From the NCBI GenBank assembly GCA_030429485.1, contig JAUIFD010000016.1:1-35203 (forward strand): a DNA stretch of 35,203 nucleotides, read 5' to 3'. The first letter of the stretch is position 1. Each line of letters begins with the position of its first letter. Under the pieces are notes generated by a model, which was not told the DNA's origin, did not search any database, and was given only the letters and a program-made list of their open reading frames with translations. Of this stretch, positions 1 to 8,531 are shown piece after piece. A program made the translations under genes and the position numbers. Source of the stretch: Phycisphaerae bacterium. Lineage in GTDB: Bacteria > Planctomycetota > Phycisphaerae > Phycisphaerales > UBA1924.

Positions 1-1
1 G

Positions 2-316
2 CGCATCGAGACGCGGGTTGACGAGGCGGCCGATGACGACCGCGGAGCGGGCGTCGCGATCGTGGTTACGGACACGGGGCCGGGCATTCCGGCGGAGTCT
101 GCCAAACGGGTGTTCAACCCGTTTTTCACGACGCGGGAGACGGGCACGGGGCTCGGACTCGCGATCGTGCATCGGATCATGGACGCGCACGGCGGGCGGG
201 TTTCGATCTCGCCGGTGCAGGGCAATCAACACCAGCCCGAGAGTGGACGGGGGACGGCGGTGGCGCTGGTCTTCCCGCTTCGTGAGGGGCGCAAGGACGC
301 GGAGGCGTACGTATGA
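2..316 (+). CDS. Sensor histidine kinase, C-terminal end (partial)
   Basis: The reading frame is open from the left edge and stops with TGA at 314-316. What remains is the end of a GHKL-type kinase ATPase domain: the G1 box DTGPGIP, the F box FNPFFTT and the G2 box GTGLGLAI are in the right order and spacing. The N box, the phospho-acceptor histidine and any sensor domain lie outside the window. The stop codon overlaps the ATG of the response regulator in an ATGA junction, so the two are translationally coupled and are very probably a cognate pair. Because the pair sits at the head of a flagellar cluster, it is likely a motility regulator comparable in role to FlrB or FleS. That role is inferred from position only. 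Confidence 0.9.
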   Translation, partial: RIETRVDEAADDDRGAGVAIVVTDTGPGIPAESAKRVFNPFFTTRETGTGLGLAIVHRIMDAHGGRVSISPVQGNQHQPESGRGTAVALVFPLREGRKDAEAYV

Positions 317-1854
317 GCACCGTTTTGATCGTGGACGACAAGGAGATGATGCGCGACTCGGTCGCGGCGACGCTGCGCAAGGCCGGCTTCGAGGTTCGCG
401 CGGCCGGTTCGGGCGAGCAGGCGGTGCGCCTCGCGGCGGAGCAGCGCCCGGACGCTGTCGTGACCGACCTGAAGATGCCGGGTATGACCGGGCTTCAACT
501 GCTCGAAGGCCTGCGCGAGATCGACGACGAACTTCCGGTGATCTTGATGACGGCGTTCGGGACGATCGAGACGGCGGTCGAGGCGATGCGCTTGGGCGCG
601 TTCGACTACGTGACCAAGCCGTTCGAGGGCGACGAGCTGATCATCGCGGTGAAGCGGGCGATCTCGCACGGACGGATCGTGCGTGAGAACGCGTTGCTGC
701 GCGCCGAGGTGAGCACGGCGCCGGGCGCTACCCCGCGGCCGGGGGCGGAGCGGCTGATCGGGCGTTCGCCGGCGATCGAGCGTGTGCGCCAGCAGGTGCG
801 GGCGATCGCGGGTTCGCAGGGCACGGTGTTGATCTGTGGTGAGTCGGGCGTGGGCAAGGAAGTCGTCGCCCGGGCGATCCACGAAGAGAGCGAGCGGGCG
901 GGCTCGCCCTTCCTCGCGGTGAACTGCGCCGCGCTGTCAGAGTCGCTGATGGAGAGCGAACTGTTCGGGCATGAGCGGGGGTCGTTCACCGGTGCTGACG
1001 CGCTGCGGAAGGGCCGCTTTGAACTCGCGAACGCCGGCACGCTTCTGCTCGATGAGGTGTCCGAGGTCTCGACGCAGGTGCAGAGCAAGCTCCTTCGTGT
1101 GTTGCAGGAGCGTTCGTTCGAGCGGGTGGGTTCGAGCGTGTCGATCGGGGTGGACGTGCGCGTGATCGCGACGTCGAACCGCGACCTGCCGCAGTCGGTG
1201 GCGGACGGGAAGTTCCGCCAGGACCTGTTCTTCCGCTTGAACGTGCTGCCGATCCACGTGCCTCCGCTGCGCGAGCGGCGTGAGGACGTCGGTGTGCTTG
1301 CGCAGCACTTCGTCGCCCAGTTCGCGGAGCGCGAGCGCTGCGGCGAGGCGGCGTTTGACGCGCGGGCGATGTCGCTGCTTGAGTCGTACGCGTGGCCCGG
1401 CAACGTGCGTGAGCTGCAGAACGTCTGCGAGCGTGCGGTGGTGCTGCTCGGGGCGAAGCGCCGGGCGGGCCAGTCGACGACGGTCATCAACTCGGACATG
1501 ATCGAGGCGTGGCTGATTCCGTCGGCGGCGCGGGCGCTGGCGCAGGCTGCGATGGCCACCAACGGGCACACCAACGGCACGAACGGCTCGGGCGAGAACG
1601 GGGCGTCGCGCACGGATGGGACGTCGCCCATGGTGGAAGCCAAGCCGGCCGGTCCGATGGGGCGTGTGCACATCGGCGCCAACGGGGAGCTGCTCCCGCT
1701 CGAGCAGGTCGAGCGCGAGGCGATCATCGGGGCGCTGCGGCGGTTCTCTGGGCATCGCCAGAAGACGGCGAAGGCCCTGGGCATCGGCGTCCGCACGCTT
1801 GGGCTCAAGCTCAAGAAGTGGAAGGAGCAGGAGCTCGTGGAGCCGACGCTGTAG
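313..1854 (+). CDS. Sigma-54-dependent response regulator (NtrC/FlrC type)
   Basis: A 513-residue cytoplasmic transcription activator. Residues 1-118 are a receiver domain with the acidic pair D8/D9, phospho-acceptor D52, T80 and K102. Residues about 148-400 are an AAA+ sigma-54 interaction domain with Walker A GESGVGKE (176-183), the loop GSFTGA (223-228, usually GAFTGA) and Walker B ending LLLDE (244-248). The C-terminus is a Fis-type helix-turn-helix containing RQKTAKALGIGVRTLGLKLK. Between the AAA+ and DNA-binding parts is an unusual Asn/Gly-rich low-complexity linker of about 60 residues. The start overlaps the kinase stop. The architecture is that of regulators which remodel sigma-54 RNA polymerase. 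Control of the flagellar genes that follow is an inference from context. Confidence 0.95.
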   Translation: MSTVLIVDDKEMMRDSVAATLRKAGFEVRAAGSGEQAVRLAAEQRPDAVVTDLKMPGMTGLQLLEGLREIDDELPVILMTAFGTIETAVEAMRLGAFDYVTKPFEGDELIIAVKRAISHGRIVRENALLRAEVSTAPGATPRPGAERLIGRSPAIERVRQQVRAIAGSQGTVLICGESGVGKEVVARAIHEESERAGSPFLAVNCAALSESLMESELFGHERGSFTGADALRKGRFELANAGTLLLDEVSEVSTQVQSKLLRVLQERSFERVGSSVSIGVDVRVIATSNRDLPQSVADGKFRQDLFFRLNVLPIHVPPLRERREDVGVLAQHFVAQFAERERCGEAAFDARAMSLLESYAWPGNVRELQNVCERAVVLLGAKRRAGQSTTVINSDMIEAWLIPSAARALAQAAMATNGHTNGTNGSGENGASRTDGTSPMVEAKPAGPMGRVHIGANGELLPLEQVEREAIIGALRRFSGHRQKTAKALGIGVRTLGLKLKKWKEQELVEPTL

Positions 1855-1863
1855 GCATCGGTT

Positions 1864-1879
1864 TGGTCCGCGGTTTGCG
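1864..1879 (+). promoter_or_regulatory. Candidate sigma-54 promoter before flgB
   Basis: The sequence TGGTCCGCGGTTTGCG has GG (1865-1866) and GC (1877-1878) separated by exactly ten bases, the spacing of -24/-12 promoters. It lies between a sigma-54 activator gene and flgB. It matches only part of the TGGCACG-N4-TTGC consensus. Its -12 element also overlaps the putative flgB ribosome site, so a transcript from here would be almost leaderless. It could be chance in GC-rich DNA. Confidence 0.3.
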
Positions 1880-1890
1880 GGAGGCTCTGC

Positions 1891-2331
1891 GTGAACTTCA
1901 TCGACGGGGTTACCAACGCGGGAGCGATGCCAAGCCTGGAGCTGACGATGCGCTATGCCGCGCAGCGTCAGCGCCTGATGGCGCACAACATCGCGAACGC
2001 GGACACGCCCGGGTTTATCGCCCGGGACGTGCCGCCGAGCGAGTTCCAGGGGCTCTTGCAGGAAGCGGTGGCGGATCGGCGCAAGGCGACGGGCGGGCGG
2101 TTCGGCTCGCTCGACTGGCGGGCGACCCGGGCGATCACGCGGGGTTCGAACGGCCTGGAGCTCAGCCCGCGGCAGGCGCTGGGCGGAGTGGCGTATCACG
2201 ACCGGGGCGTGCGCGATCCGGAGCGGATGCTCCAGGCGCTGACGGAATCGACCTCGGCGTTCCGCGTGGCGGCGGACCTGTACCGGGCGCATCGCACGAC
2301 CATACTCGGCGCAATCGCCGAACGCGTGTAA
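1891..2331 (+). CDS. flgB: Flagellar basal-body rod protein FlgB
   Basis: A 146-residue protein of normal FlgB length. Residues 32-42 carry the rod-family motif HNIANADTPGF, and the C-terminus is the helical segment expected of proximal rod proteins. FlgB is exported through the flagellar type III system and forms part of the rod in the periplasm. The GTG start at 1891 is chosen because a GCGGGAGG ribosome site (1877-1884) precedes it at a suitable distance and because the protein begins there in the family. It is followed 13 bases later by flgC in the usual flgB-flgC-fliE order. No unusual feature was seen in the protein. Confidence 0.95.
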   Translation: MNFIDGVTNAGAMPSLELTMRYAAQRQRLMAHNIANADTPGFIARDVPPSEFQGLLQEAVADRRKATGGRFGSLDWRATRAITRGSNGLELSPRQALGGVAYHDRGVRDPERMLQALTESTSAFRVAADLYRAHRTTILGAIAERV

Positions 2332-2344
2332 CGGAGGCTGACCC

Positions 2345-2761
2345 ATGTGGGGCGCACTCGACATCCCAACGAGCGGCATGATCGCTCAGCGCGTGCGCCT
2401 GGAGGCGATCAGCGCCAACCTGGCGAACAAGGACGCACTCTACAACGCTGACGGTGAGTACGAGCCCTACAAACGCCGCATGGTGCACTTCGCCCCGGGC
2501 GATCCCTCGGCGGATACGTCCAGCGGGCGGGCGATGGGGGTGCACGTCTCCGCGATCGAGATCGACCATGAAGCGGTGCGCGAGAAGTGGGACCCGTCTC
2601 ATCCGGAGGCGGACGATCGCGGGTACATCCAGATTCCGGATATCGACGGCGTGACCGAGCAGGTCAACGCGATGGCGGCGACCCGTGCGTACGAAGCGAA
2701 CGTGCTGGCGGCTGAGGCGATCAAGAGCACAATGGCCCAGGCTTTGCGTCTGCTCGCGTAA
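2345..2761 (+). CDS. flgC: Flagellar basal-body rod protein FlgC
   Basis: A 138-residue rod protein. The N-terminal motif ISANLANKD (22-30) replaces the NTANADT-type sequence of other rod proteins, as is usual in FlgC. The C-terminal helix MAATRAYEANVLAAEAIKST is the conserved signature. A GGAGG-like ribosome site lies just upstream (near 2333-2337). It polymerises with FlgB and FlgF in the proximal rod. It sits between flgB and fliE with short gaps, so the three are probably cotranscribed. No truncation or frameshift is visible. Confidence 0.96.
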   Translation: MWGALDIPTSGMIAQRVRLEAISANLANKDALYNADGEYEPYKRRMVHFAPGDPSADTSSGRAMGVHVSAIEIDHEAVREKWDPSHPEADDRGYIQIPDIDGVTEQVNAMAATRAYEANVLAAEAIKSTMAQALRLLA

Positions 2762-2779
2762 CGCACCAGGAGACCGTGG

Positions 2780-3088
2780 ATGAGCGATCCTGTTGGACTG
2801 ATCGGGGCGAGCGGCGGGGCGCAGCTCCCGCAGCGCGGGCCCGTGCGGAGCGCGGAGCCCCAGGACGGGCAGAGCTTCAAGGACACGCTCCTGGAGAGCC
2901 TGAAGGAGGTCGATCGCCTGCAGGCCGAGGCCACCCAGGCGACCGAGGACCTTCAGACCGGCGCCCGCAACGACGTCGAGGGCGTGATCGCGGCGACGCA
3001 GAAGGCGGACCTTGCGTTTCGGATGCTCCTGAGCGTGCGGAACAAGGTCGTGCAGGCGTACGACGAAGTGAAGCAGATGCGCGTCTGA
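2780..3088 (+). CDS. fliE: Flagellar hook-basal body protein FliE
   Basis: A 102-residue protein with the FliE signature: an early SFKDTLLESLKEV helix and the terminal segment RMLLSVRNKVVQAYDEVKQM. FliE joins the MS ring to the rod and is needed for the first stage of export. The ATG at 2780 is preceded by CAGGAG. The gene follows flgC after 18 bases. About 155 bases separate its stop from the fliF start. That gap contains no gene that could be supported, although frames remain open across it. Confidence 0.95.
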   Translation: MSDPVGLIGASGGAQLPQRGPVRSAEPQDGQSFKDTLLESLKEVDRLQAEATQATEDLQTGARNDVEGVIAATQKADLAFRMLLSVRNKVVQAYDEVKQMRV

Positions 3089-3243
3089 GCGGTAATCGCC
3101 TGGGACGGGCGCATGAATGCGCAGTGGAGCTGGGCACTGACACCCGCAAGAGCGTGAACTGAAGTTCATCTGCCGGTCCCGCCGAACCGTTGACCGACGA
3201 GCGGCGTGCGGAGCGCGCCCCGCGCTCGGCACGGAGGCCTGGG

Positions 3244-4935
3244 ATGGGACAGCTTCAGCAGGCGCTGCAGACGATCAAGGATGCGCTCGGTCGGATGACC
3301 GCCAGCCAGCAGCTGCTGCTCGGCTCGCTCGCGGTTATCGCGGTCATGGGCCTGTTCCTCGTCTCGCAGTATGCCGGCGCACCCAGGTGGGTTGAACTCG
3401 TCGCGGATGGCGATGCGGCGAACACGCAGCAGACGCTCGCGGTCCTGCGACAGGCCGGGGTCGACGCGGATTCGAAAGACGGGCGGGTCGTTGTGCCGCC
3501 CTCGCAGCAGAGCGCCGCGGTGACGGCGCTGGCCCAAGCTGGACAACTCCCCTCCGACACAACCATCCTCTTTCAGAACCTCCTCGAGAAGCAGGGGATG
3601 CACCTCTCGCGCCAGCAAAACGAGCAGGTCTACCTGATCGCGCTGCAGAACGAGCTCGCACGGATCATCCGCGGGTTTGGCGATGTGCGCGATGCGGCGG
3701 TGCTGCTCGATATCCCCGAGCCGCGCGGGCTCGGATCGTCGGTGCGCCAGCCGACCGCATCGGCGACGATCTTCACGCGGTCGGGGCGCGAGATCGATCA
3801 GGGGACGGTGGACGCGGTGGCCGAGCTGATCTCGGGAGCCCGGGCCGGTCTCAGCGTTGATCGCGTCCGCGTCATCGACGGGAGTTCGGGGCGCCAACGG
3901 CGTCCTACGAAGAAGGACGACCTGGTTTCGACCACCTACCTCGAACACGCGGCGAAGGTTGAGGATCAGGTGCGATCGAAGATCGACGATCTACTCTCGT
4001 ATATCCCCGGTCGCACCATCGCGGTGACCGCGAGTGTCGATGTGACACGCGTGCGCAGCGAGACGCAACGCTACCTCGATCCCGAGCGAGGCACGGTCTT
4101 GTTGCCTGCGTCGGAGGAGTCCACTTCGAGCGAGCAGGGCGGCGCGTCGAACGGCGCTCAGCCGGGCGTGCGCTCCAATGTCCGGGCTGATCTCGGTTCA
4201 ACCTCGGGTGACAGTGGTTCGACATCGAAGCAAGAGACGTCGTCGACCGATTTCGAAAGCCACGTCGGTCACGAGACGCAGCAGATCGAGGACCCGCGCG
4301 GCATGCCGACGCGTCTGGCTGCCTCGATCAACATCCCGCGGAGCTACATCGCGAGCCTGATCGCGCCGCCCGCCGCGGCCGACGGCGCGGACCCCGCGCC
4401 GATCGACGATGCGGCGATCGCGACCCGCTTCGAGGCCGAGCGTGAGTTGATCCGCCAGAGCGTGCTCCCGCACGTGCAGACGGTCAGCGCCACCGGTGTG
4501 ACGCCGGGCGAGGTCGTTGTCACGATGGTGCCGGTGGAGATTGAGATAGGGAGACTCGCGCCGGCGCAGGCGGGCCTGCTCGGCAGCATCACGGGCGGGG
4601 ACGTCGCCGGCGCTGGTGGGATGATCGACAAGATCGTGCTCGGCGGGCTCGCGGCGGTGTCGCTCGGGCTCATGGTGATGATGGTCCGCAAGGCGGGCAA
4701 GCGCGACGAGCTGCCGACGCCGGAGGAGATCATCGGCATTCCACCGCAACTTGAGACGCCGAGCGATCTGATCGGCGAGGCGGGCGAGGAGGACTCCGCG
4801 CTGGCCGGCATCGAGGTGGACGATCGCGACATGGCCGCCGCGAAGAAGCTCCAGCAGGTGCAGGACCTGCTGGACCAGCAGCCGGGCACGGTGGCGTCGT
4901 TGCTCGGGCGTTGGGTTTCATCGGAGGAGGGCTGA
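3244..4935 (+). CDS. fliF: Flagellar MS-ring protein FliF
   Basis: A 563-residue inner-membrane protein that builds the MS ring. The first membrane segment is at residues 24-41 and the second is near the C-terminus (starting MIDKIVLGGLAAVSLGLMV). Between them are the YscJ-like ring-building domains and a Ser/Gly/Thr-rich disordered stretch typical of the periplasmic part. The last 80 residues are the cytoplasmic FliG-binding tail. I chose ATG 3244 over an in-frame TTG at 3190 because GGAGGC at 3232-3237 is well placed for it and the extra 18 residues are Arg-rich and not family-like. fliG follows after three bases. Confidence 0.95.
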   Translation: MGQLQQALQTIKDALGRMTASQQLLLGSLAVIAVMGLFLVSQYAGAPRWVELVADGDAANTQQTLAVLRQAGVDADSKDGRVVVPPSQQSAAVTALAQAGQLPSDTTILFQNLLEKQGMHLSRQQNEQVYLIALQNELARIIRGFGDVRDAAVLLDIPEPRGLGSSVRQPTASATIFTRSGREIDQGTVDAVAELISGARAGLSVDRVRVIDGSSGRQRRPTKKDDLVSTTYLEHAAKVEDQVRSKIDDLLSYIPGRTIAVTASVDVTRVRSETQRYLDPERGTVLLPASEESTSSEQGGASNGAQPGVRSNVRADLGSTSGDSGSTSKQETSSTDFESHVGHETQQIEDPRGMPTRLAASINIPRSYIASLIAPPAAADGADPAPIDDAAIATRFEAERELIRQSVLPHVQTVSATGVTPGEVVVTMVPVEIEIGRLAPAQAGLLGSITGGDVAGAGGMIDKIVLGGLAAVSLGLMVMMVRKAGKRDELPTPEEIIGIPPQLETPSDLIGEAGEEDSALAGIEVDDRDMAAAKKLQQVQDLLDQQPGTVASLLGRWVSSEEG

Positions 4936-4938
4936 TCG

Positions 4939-5976
4939 ATGGCGATGGTGATGCGTCCTCTTCCCGCGTCGGTGAGTGAGCTGGACGGGCTCACGAAGTG
5001 CGCGATCCTGCTGCTTGCGGTCGGGCCGGAGAAGGCGTCGAAGGTGCTGGCGGGGATGCCGGCGGAGTCGGTGGAGCGTGTGACGCGGCACATCGCGTCG
5101 CTCGGGCGCGTGCCGCATGACTTGATCACGCAGGTCGTCGACGAGTTCTACCAGGTCACCATCGCGTCGCGTCACGCGGCGGAGGGCAATCTCGACATCG
5201 CCAAGCAGATCTTGAACTCCGCGCTCGATCCGGACCAGGCCAAGCGCGTGCTCACCCAGATCCAGACGCAGGTGCAGAAGACGCCGTTCTCGTTTCTCCA
5301 GCGTGCGGAGAGCGAGAACCTGCTGACGTTCATCCAGGACGAGCATCCGCAGACGATCGCGCTGATCGTGTGCCACCTGCCGCACCACAAGGCGGCGGAG
5401 GTGCTGGTCGGGCTCCCGATGCAGAAGCAGATCGAAGTGATCAAGCGCATCGCGAACATGGAGCAGACCAACCCAGAGGTGATCCGCGAGGTCGAACGCG
5501 GGCTCGAGAGCCGCCTGAGCAACATGCTGAGCCAGAGCATGGAAAAGACGGGCGGCGTCGACGCGGTGGCGGAGGTGCTCAACCTCGCGGATCGGGCGAC
5601 GGAGAAGGCCATCATGGAGGGCCTCGAAGCGGAGGACCCCGATCTGGTCGAGCAGATCCGCCGCCTGATGTTCGTGTTCGAGGATCTGATGCTCGTCAAC
5701 GACAAGGGCATCCAGTCGGTGCTCAAGGAGATCGAGAACGACGAGTTGGCGCTCGCGCTCAAGACCGCGAGCCCGGAGCTCCAGCAGAAGATCCTGGGCA
5801 ACATGTCCGACCGCGCAGCGACGCTCATCCGCGAGGAGATGGAGTTCATGGGCCCGGTGCGCGTGAGCGACGTCGAGTCGGCCCAGCAACGGATCGTGGA
5901 TGTCGTGCGCAGGCTTGAGGAATCGGGCGATGTGATCGTCGAGGGACGCGGCGGCGATTCGGAGATGATCGTGTGA
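4939..5976 (+). CDS. fliG: Flagellar motor switch protein FliG
   Basis: A 345-residue switch protein. The middle domain carries EHPQTIAL (135-142) and the linker to the C-terminal domain carries MFVFEDL (244-250). The C-terminal torque helix region ILGNMSDRAATLIREEME has the conserved charged residues that contact MotA. All three FliG domains are present at normal length. It binds the FliF tail on the cytoplasmic face of the MS ring. ATG at 4939 is used; a second ATG lies three codons downstream. An upstream GGAGGAGGG overlaps the end of fliF. The ~16-base gap to fliH supports cotranscription. Confidence 0.97.
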   Translation: MAMVMRPLPASVSELDGLTKCAILLLAVGPEKASKVLAGMPAESVERVTRHIASLGRVPHDLITQVVDEFYQVTIASRHAAEGNLDIAKQILNSALDPDQAKRVLTQIQTQVQKTPFSFLQRAESENLLTFIQDEHPQTIALIVCHLPHHKAAEVLVGLPMQKQIEVIKRIANMEQTNPEVIREVERGLESRLSNMLSQSMEKTGGVDAVAEVLNLADRATEKAIMEGLEAEDPDLVEQIRRLMFVFEDLMLVNDKGIQSVLKEIENDELALALKTASPELQQKILGNMSDRAATLIREEMEFMGPVRVSDVESAQQRIVDVVRRLEESGDVIVEGRGGDSEMIV

Positions 5977-5992
5977 GCGCGCGGGGTGTGCC

Positions 5993-6703
5993 ATGGGCGT
6001 GATCCGACGCGCCGGTGCGGTCCGCCCCGCTGTGGCGGGCGAGAGCGTGCGCTTCGACGACTTCGCGCGCGGGCGCGAACTCGCGCAGGAAGCCGCGCAG
6101 GAGATGGCGCAGCGGATCTTGGGCGAGGCCCGGCGTGAGGCGGAGCGCTTGCGCGCCGAGGCCAAGGCCGAGGGCGAGCGCGCGGGGGTGGCGGAAGGAC
6201 GCGAGCGGGGTCTGGCGGAGGGGCGCGAGCAAGGGCGGGCGGAGGCGAAGTCGGAGTGGGACGAGCGCCTCTCGACGCTGCACACGGCTTGGGAGCGCGC
6301 GCTGGCGGGGTTTGAGGCGCAGCGCGAGGCGATCGTGCGAGGTGCGATGGACGACCTGCTGCAGATCGCGTCGGATATTGCAAGCCGCGCGACACACCGC
6401 GCGATCGACGCCGCCCCGGGGCGCGTCGCTGCGGCGTCTGTAAGAGCGTTGATCGATGGTTGCAGTGCGCGCACACGCCTGGCGATCCGGGTGCACCCCG
6501 AGGACGCGCCGGACGTGTCGGAGCTGTGGGGCACGTTGGTGGCACGAGCGCAGGCGTCGGAGCACGTCGAGCTTGTGGAGGATGCGACGCTCGAGCGAGG
6601 TTCGTGTGTTGCGGTCAGCGAAGGCGGAGCGCTGATGGACGAGTCGGCAGCGACGCGCCTGGAGCGGATCATCGATGAACTGCTCGGGAGGGGCGGGGCG
6701 TGA
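5993..6703 (+). CDS. fliH: Flagellar export ATPase regulator FliH
   Basis: A 236-residue protein that lies between fliG and fliI, as fliH does in most flagellar operons. The N-terminal half is a highly charged coiled coil with a run of glycine-spaced repeats (AEGRERGLAEGREQGRAE), the GxxxG-type pattern typical of FliH. The C-terminal part resembles the FliH/V-ATPase E-subunit domain. FliH binds and holds FliI at the export gate. Its stop codon overlaps the fliI GTG start by four bases. Sequence identity in this family is low, so the call rests on position and on the repeat pattern. Confidence 0.88.
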   Translation: MGVIRRAGAVRPAVAGESVRFDDFARGRELAQEAAQEMAQRILGEARREAERLRAEAKAEGERAGVAEGRERGLAEGREQGRAEAKSEWDERLSTLHTAWERALAGFEAQREAIVRGAMDDLLQIASDIASRATHRAIDAAPGRVAAASVRALIDGCSARTRLAIRVHPEDAPDVSELWGTLVARAQASEHVELVEDATLERGSCVAVSEGGALMDESAATRLERIIDELLGRGGA

Positions 6704-8085
6704 GCTGGCTTACTCCGTACCGAGCACGGGTGGCGCGGGCGCTGGCGGGGCGCGTGGTGGGGCGTGTGAGCGCCGTGCGCGGGCTCACGCTGTGGGTGGC
6801 GGATCTGCCGTTGCCGGTCGGCTCGCTCGTGCGCGTGCGACCAGACGGCGAGACCGATCAGTTTGGACAGATCGTCGGATTTGACGCGGGGTGTGCTGCG
6901 GTGATGCTGCTGGGCACGGGCGTCGGCGTGCGCGTGGGCGATGGCGTCGAGGGCGTGCAGACCGACCAGACCGCGCGCGTCGGCGATGCGCTGCTCGGGC
7001 GCTGTGTCGACGGGCTCGGTCGCCCGATCGACGGCGCGCCGGCGCCTGCGGGTTGCTTGGCGCGCACGCTCGATCCGCCACCCCTCGGAGCCCTGAAGCG
7101 CGAGCCGATCCGGCAGCGGCTCGCTACAGGCGTGCGCTCGATCGATCTCTTCAACACGCTCGGGCGCGGGCAGCGCATCGGGATTTTCGCGGGCCCGGGC
7201 GTGGGCAAGAGCACGCTGCTCGGGCAGATCTCGCGCCACACGGAGGCCGAAGTGTGTGTCATCGCGCTCATCGGCGAGCGCGGGCGCGAGGTGCGTGAGT
7301 TCGTCGAGGACACGCTCGGGGAAGAGGGGCTTCGGCGTTCGGTGGTCGTGGTGGCGACCGGCGACGAGCCACCGTTGATGCGTTTGCGAGCGGCCAAGTT
7401 CGCGTGTGCCGCGGCGGAGCACTTCCGCGACCAGGGCAAGCACGTGCTGCTTGTCATGGACTCGCTGACACGCTTTGCGCACGCGCAGCGGCAGGTCGGA
7501 TTGAGCGTGGGCGAGCCGCCCGCGACGAAGGGGTACACGCCGAGCGTGTTCAGCGCCCTCGGGCTGCTGCTTGAGCGCGCCGGGGCGGTGAGTGCTGCGG
7601 ACGGCACGCCGGGCGGGAGCGTGACGGGCCTCTATACGGTGCTTGTCGAGGGTGACGACCTGCGCGATGATCCGATCTCGGACGCGGTTCGGGGCATTCT
7701 CGACGGGCATGTGGTGTTGTCTCGCGACCTGGCGCAGCGCGGGCACTTCCCGGCTGTGGACGTGCTCGACTCCGTCTCGCGCGTGGCCGACCGCGTGACG
7801 GACGAAACGCACCAAGCGGCGCGGCGTCAACTCGCCCGCCTGCTCGCGGAACATCGGCGCGTGGAAGAGCTTGTAGAGGTCGGGGCGTACGTGGCGGGAT
7901 CGAACCCGCAAGCGGACGTTGCGATTGAGTCGATCGCGAGGATCGATGCGCTGCTCTGTCAGGGCGTACACGAGCACGAGACATACGAGGACGCGTCCCG
8001 GGCGATGCTCACGCTCGCGGTGCAGACGGGCGAAGCGCTGCGCCGGCGGATCGGGCAGCAGCGGGCGACACGGGAGGCGGCGTGA
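6700..8085 (+). CDS. fliI: Flagellum-specific export ATPase FliI
   Basis: A 461-residue hexameric ATPase of the F1-beta family. Walker A GPGVGKST is at residues 165-172. The GERGREVREF segment and the Walker B region LLVMDSLTRFA follow in order, and GEPPATKGYTPSVF is a conserved type III ATPase stretch. It powers unfolding and release of export substrates at the base of the flagellum. The GTG start at 6700 overlaps fliH. The stop overlaps fliJ. These overlaps suggest stoichiometric expression of the FliH-FliI-FliJ complex. Confidence 0.97.
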   Translation: MSWLTPYRARVARALAGRVVGRVSAVRGLTLWVADLPLPVGSLVRVRPDGETDQFGQIVGFDAGCAAVMLLGTGVGVRVGDGVEGVQTDQTARVGDALLGRCVDGLGRPIDGAPAPAGCLARTLDPPPLGALKREPIRQRLATGVRSIDLFNTLGRGQRIGIFAGPGVGKSTLLGQISRHTEAEVCVIALIGERGREVREFVEDTLGEEGLRRSVVVVATGDEPPLMRLRAAKFACAAAEHFRDQGKHVLLVMDSLTRFAHAQRQVGLSVGEPPATKGYTPSVFSALGLLLERAGAVSAADGTPGGSVTGLYTVLVEGDDLRDDPISDAVRGILDGHVVLSRDLAQRGHFPAVDVLDSVSRVADRVTDETHQAARRQLARLLAEHRRVEELVEVGAYVAGSNPQADVAIESIARIDALLCQGVHEHETYEDASRAMLTLAVQTGEALRRRIGQQRATREAA

Positions 8086-8531
8086 TGGCGAGGTTCGTGT
8101 TCAGACTGCAGCGGGTGCTCGAACAGCGCGAGCGGGAGGAGCAGGATCGCCGATCGGAGCTGGCGCGCGAGATGCGGGCGCACCGGGAGATCGCGGCCCG
8201 CCTACGCGAGTTGCAGGGCCGTCTGCGTGACGAGCGGGCGACGCTCGCGTGCGCGCTTGGGGCGGGCGGGCGAGTCGCGCTTCGTGACGCACGCGAGCAG
8301 GCGGGTGTCTCTTTGCACCTGGAGCGGCTCATCCGCGAGGGCGGGGCCGACCTTGCGGTCGCGGAGGGGCGGTGTGATACGGCGCGGGCGCGGCTCGCGA
8401 GCGCGACGGCACGCCGGCGGGCGGTGGAGTTGATCCGTGAGCGGCGTATGGCCGACTGGGCGCGCGATCAGCGCCGTCGCGAGGCGGCCGTGCTCGACGA
8501 CCTGATCAACGCGAATCGGAGGGCAGCATGA
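8085..8531 (+). CDS. fliJ: Flagellar export protein FliJ
   Basis: A 148-residue, almost entirely helical, Arg/Glu/Ala-rich protein. It starts with FVFRLQRVLEQREREEQDRR, the characteristic N-terminal pattern of FliJ. It is predicted to be an antiparallel coiled coil that sits in the FliI hexamer as the gamma-subunit-like stalk and recycles chaperones. Both GTG 8082 and ATG 8085 are possible starts; ATG is preferred and overlaps the fliI stop. The gene ends in an ATGA overlap with the next gene. Position immediately after fliI strongly supports the call. Confidence 0.88.
   Translation: MARFVFRLQRVLEQREREEQDRRSELAREMRAHREIAARLRELQGRLRDERATLACALGAGGRVALRDAREQAGVSLHLERLIREGGADLAVAEGRCDTARARLASATARRRAVELIRERRMADWARDQRRREAAVLDDLINANRRAA

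Noticed and set aside
4918-7977. A 1019-codon open frame on the minus strand
   Set aside because: It lies antisense to fliG, fliH and fliI. Its length follows from high GC at third positions of the real genes. The translation is His/Arg/Leu-rich with no recognisable domain.
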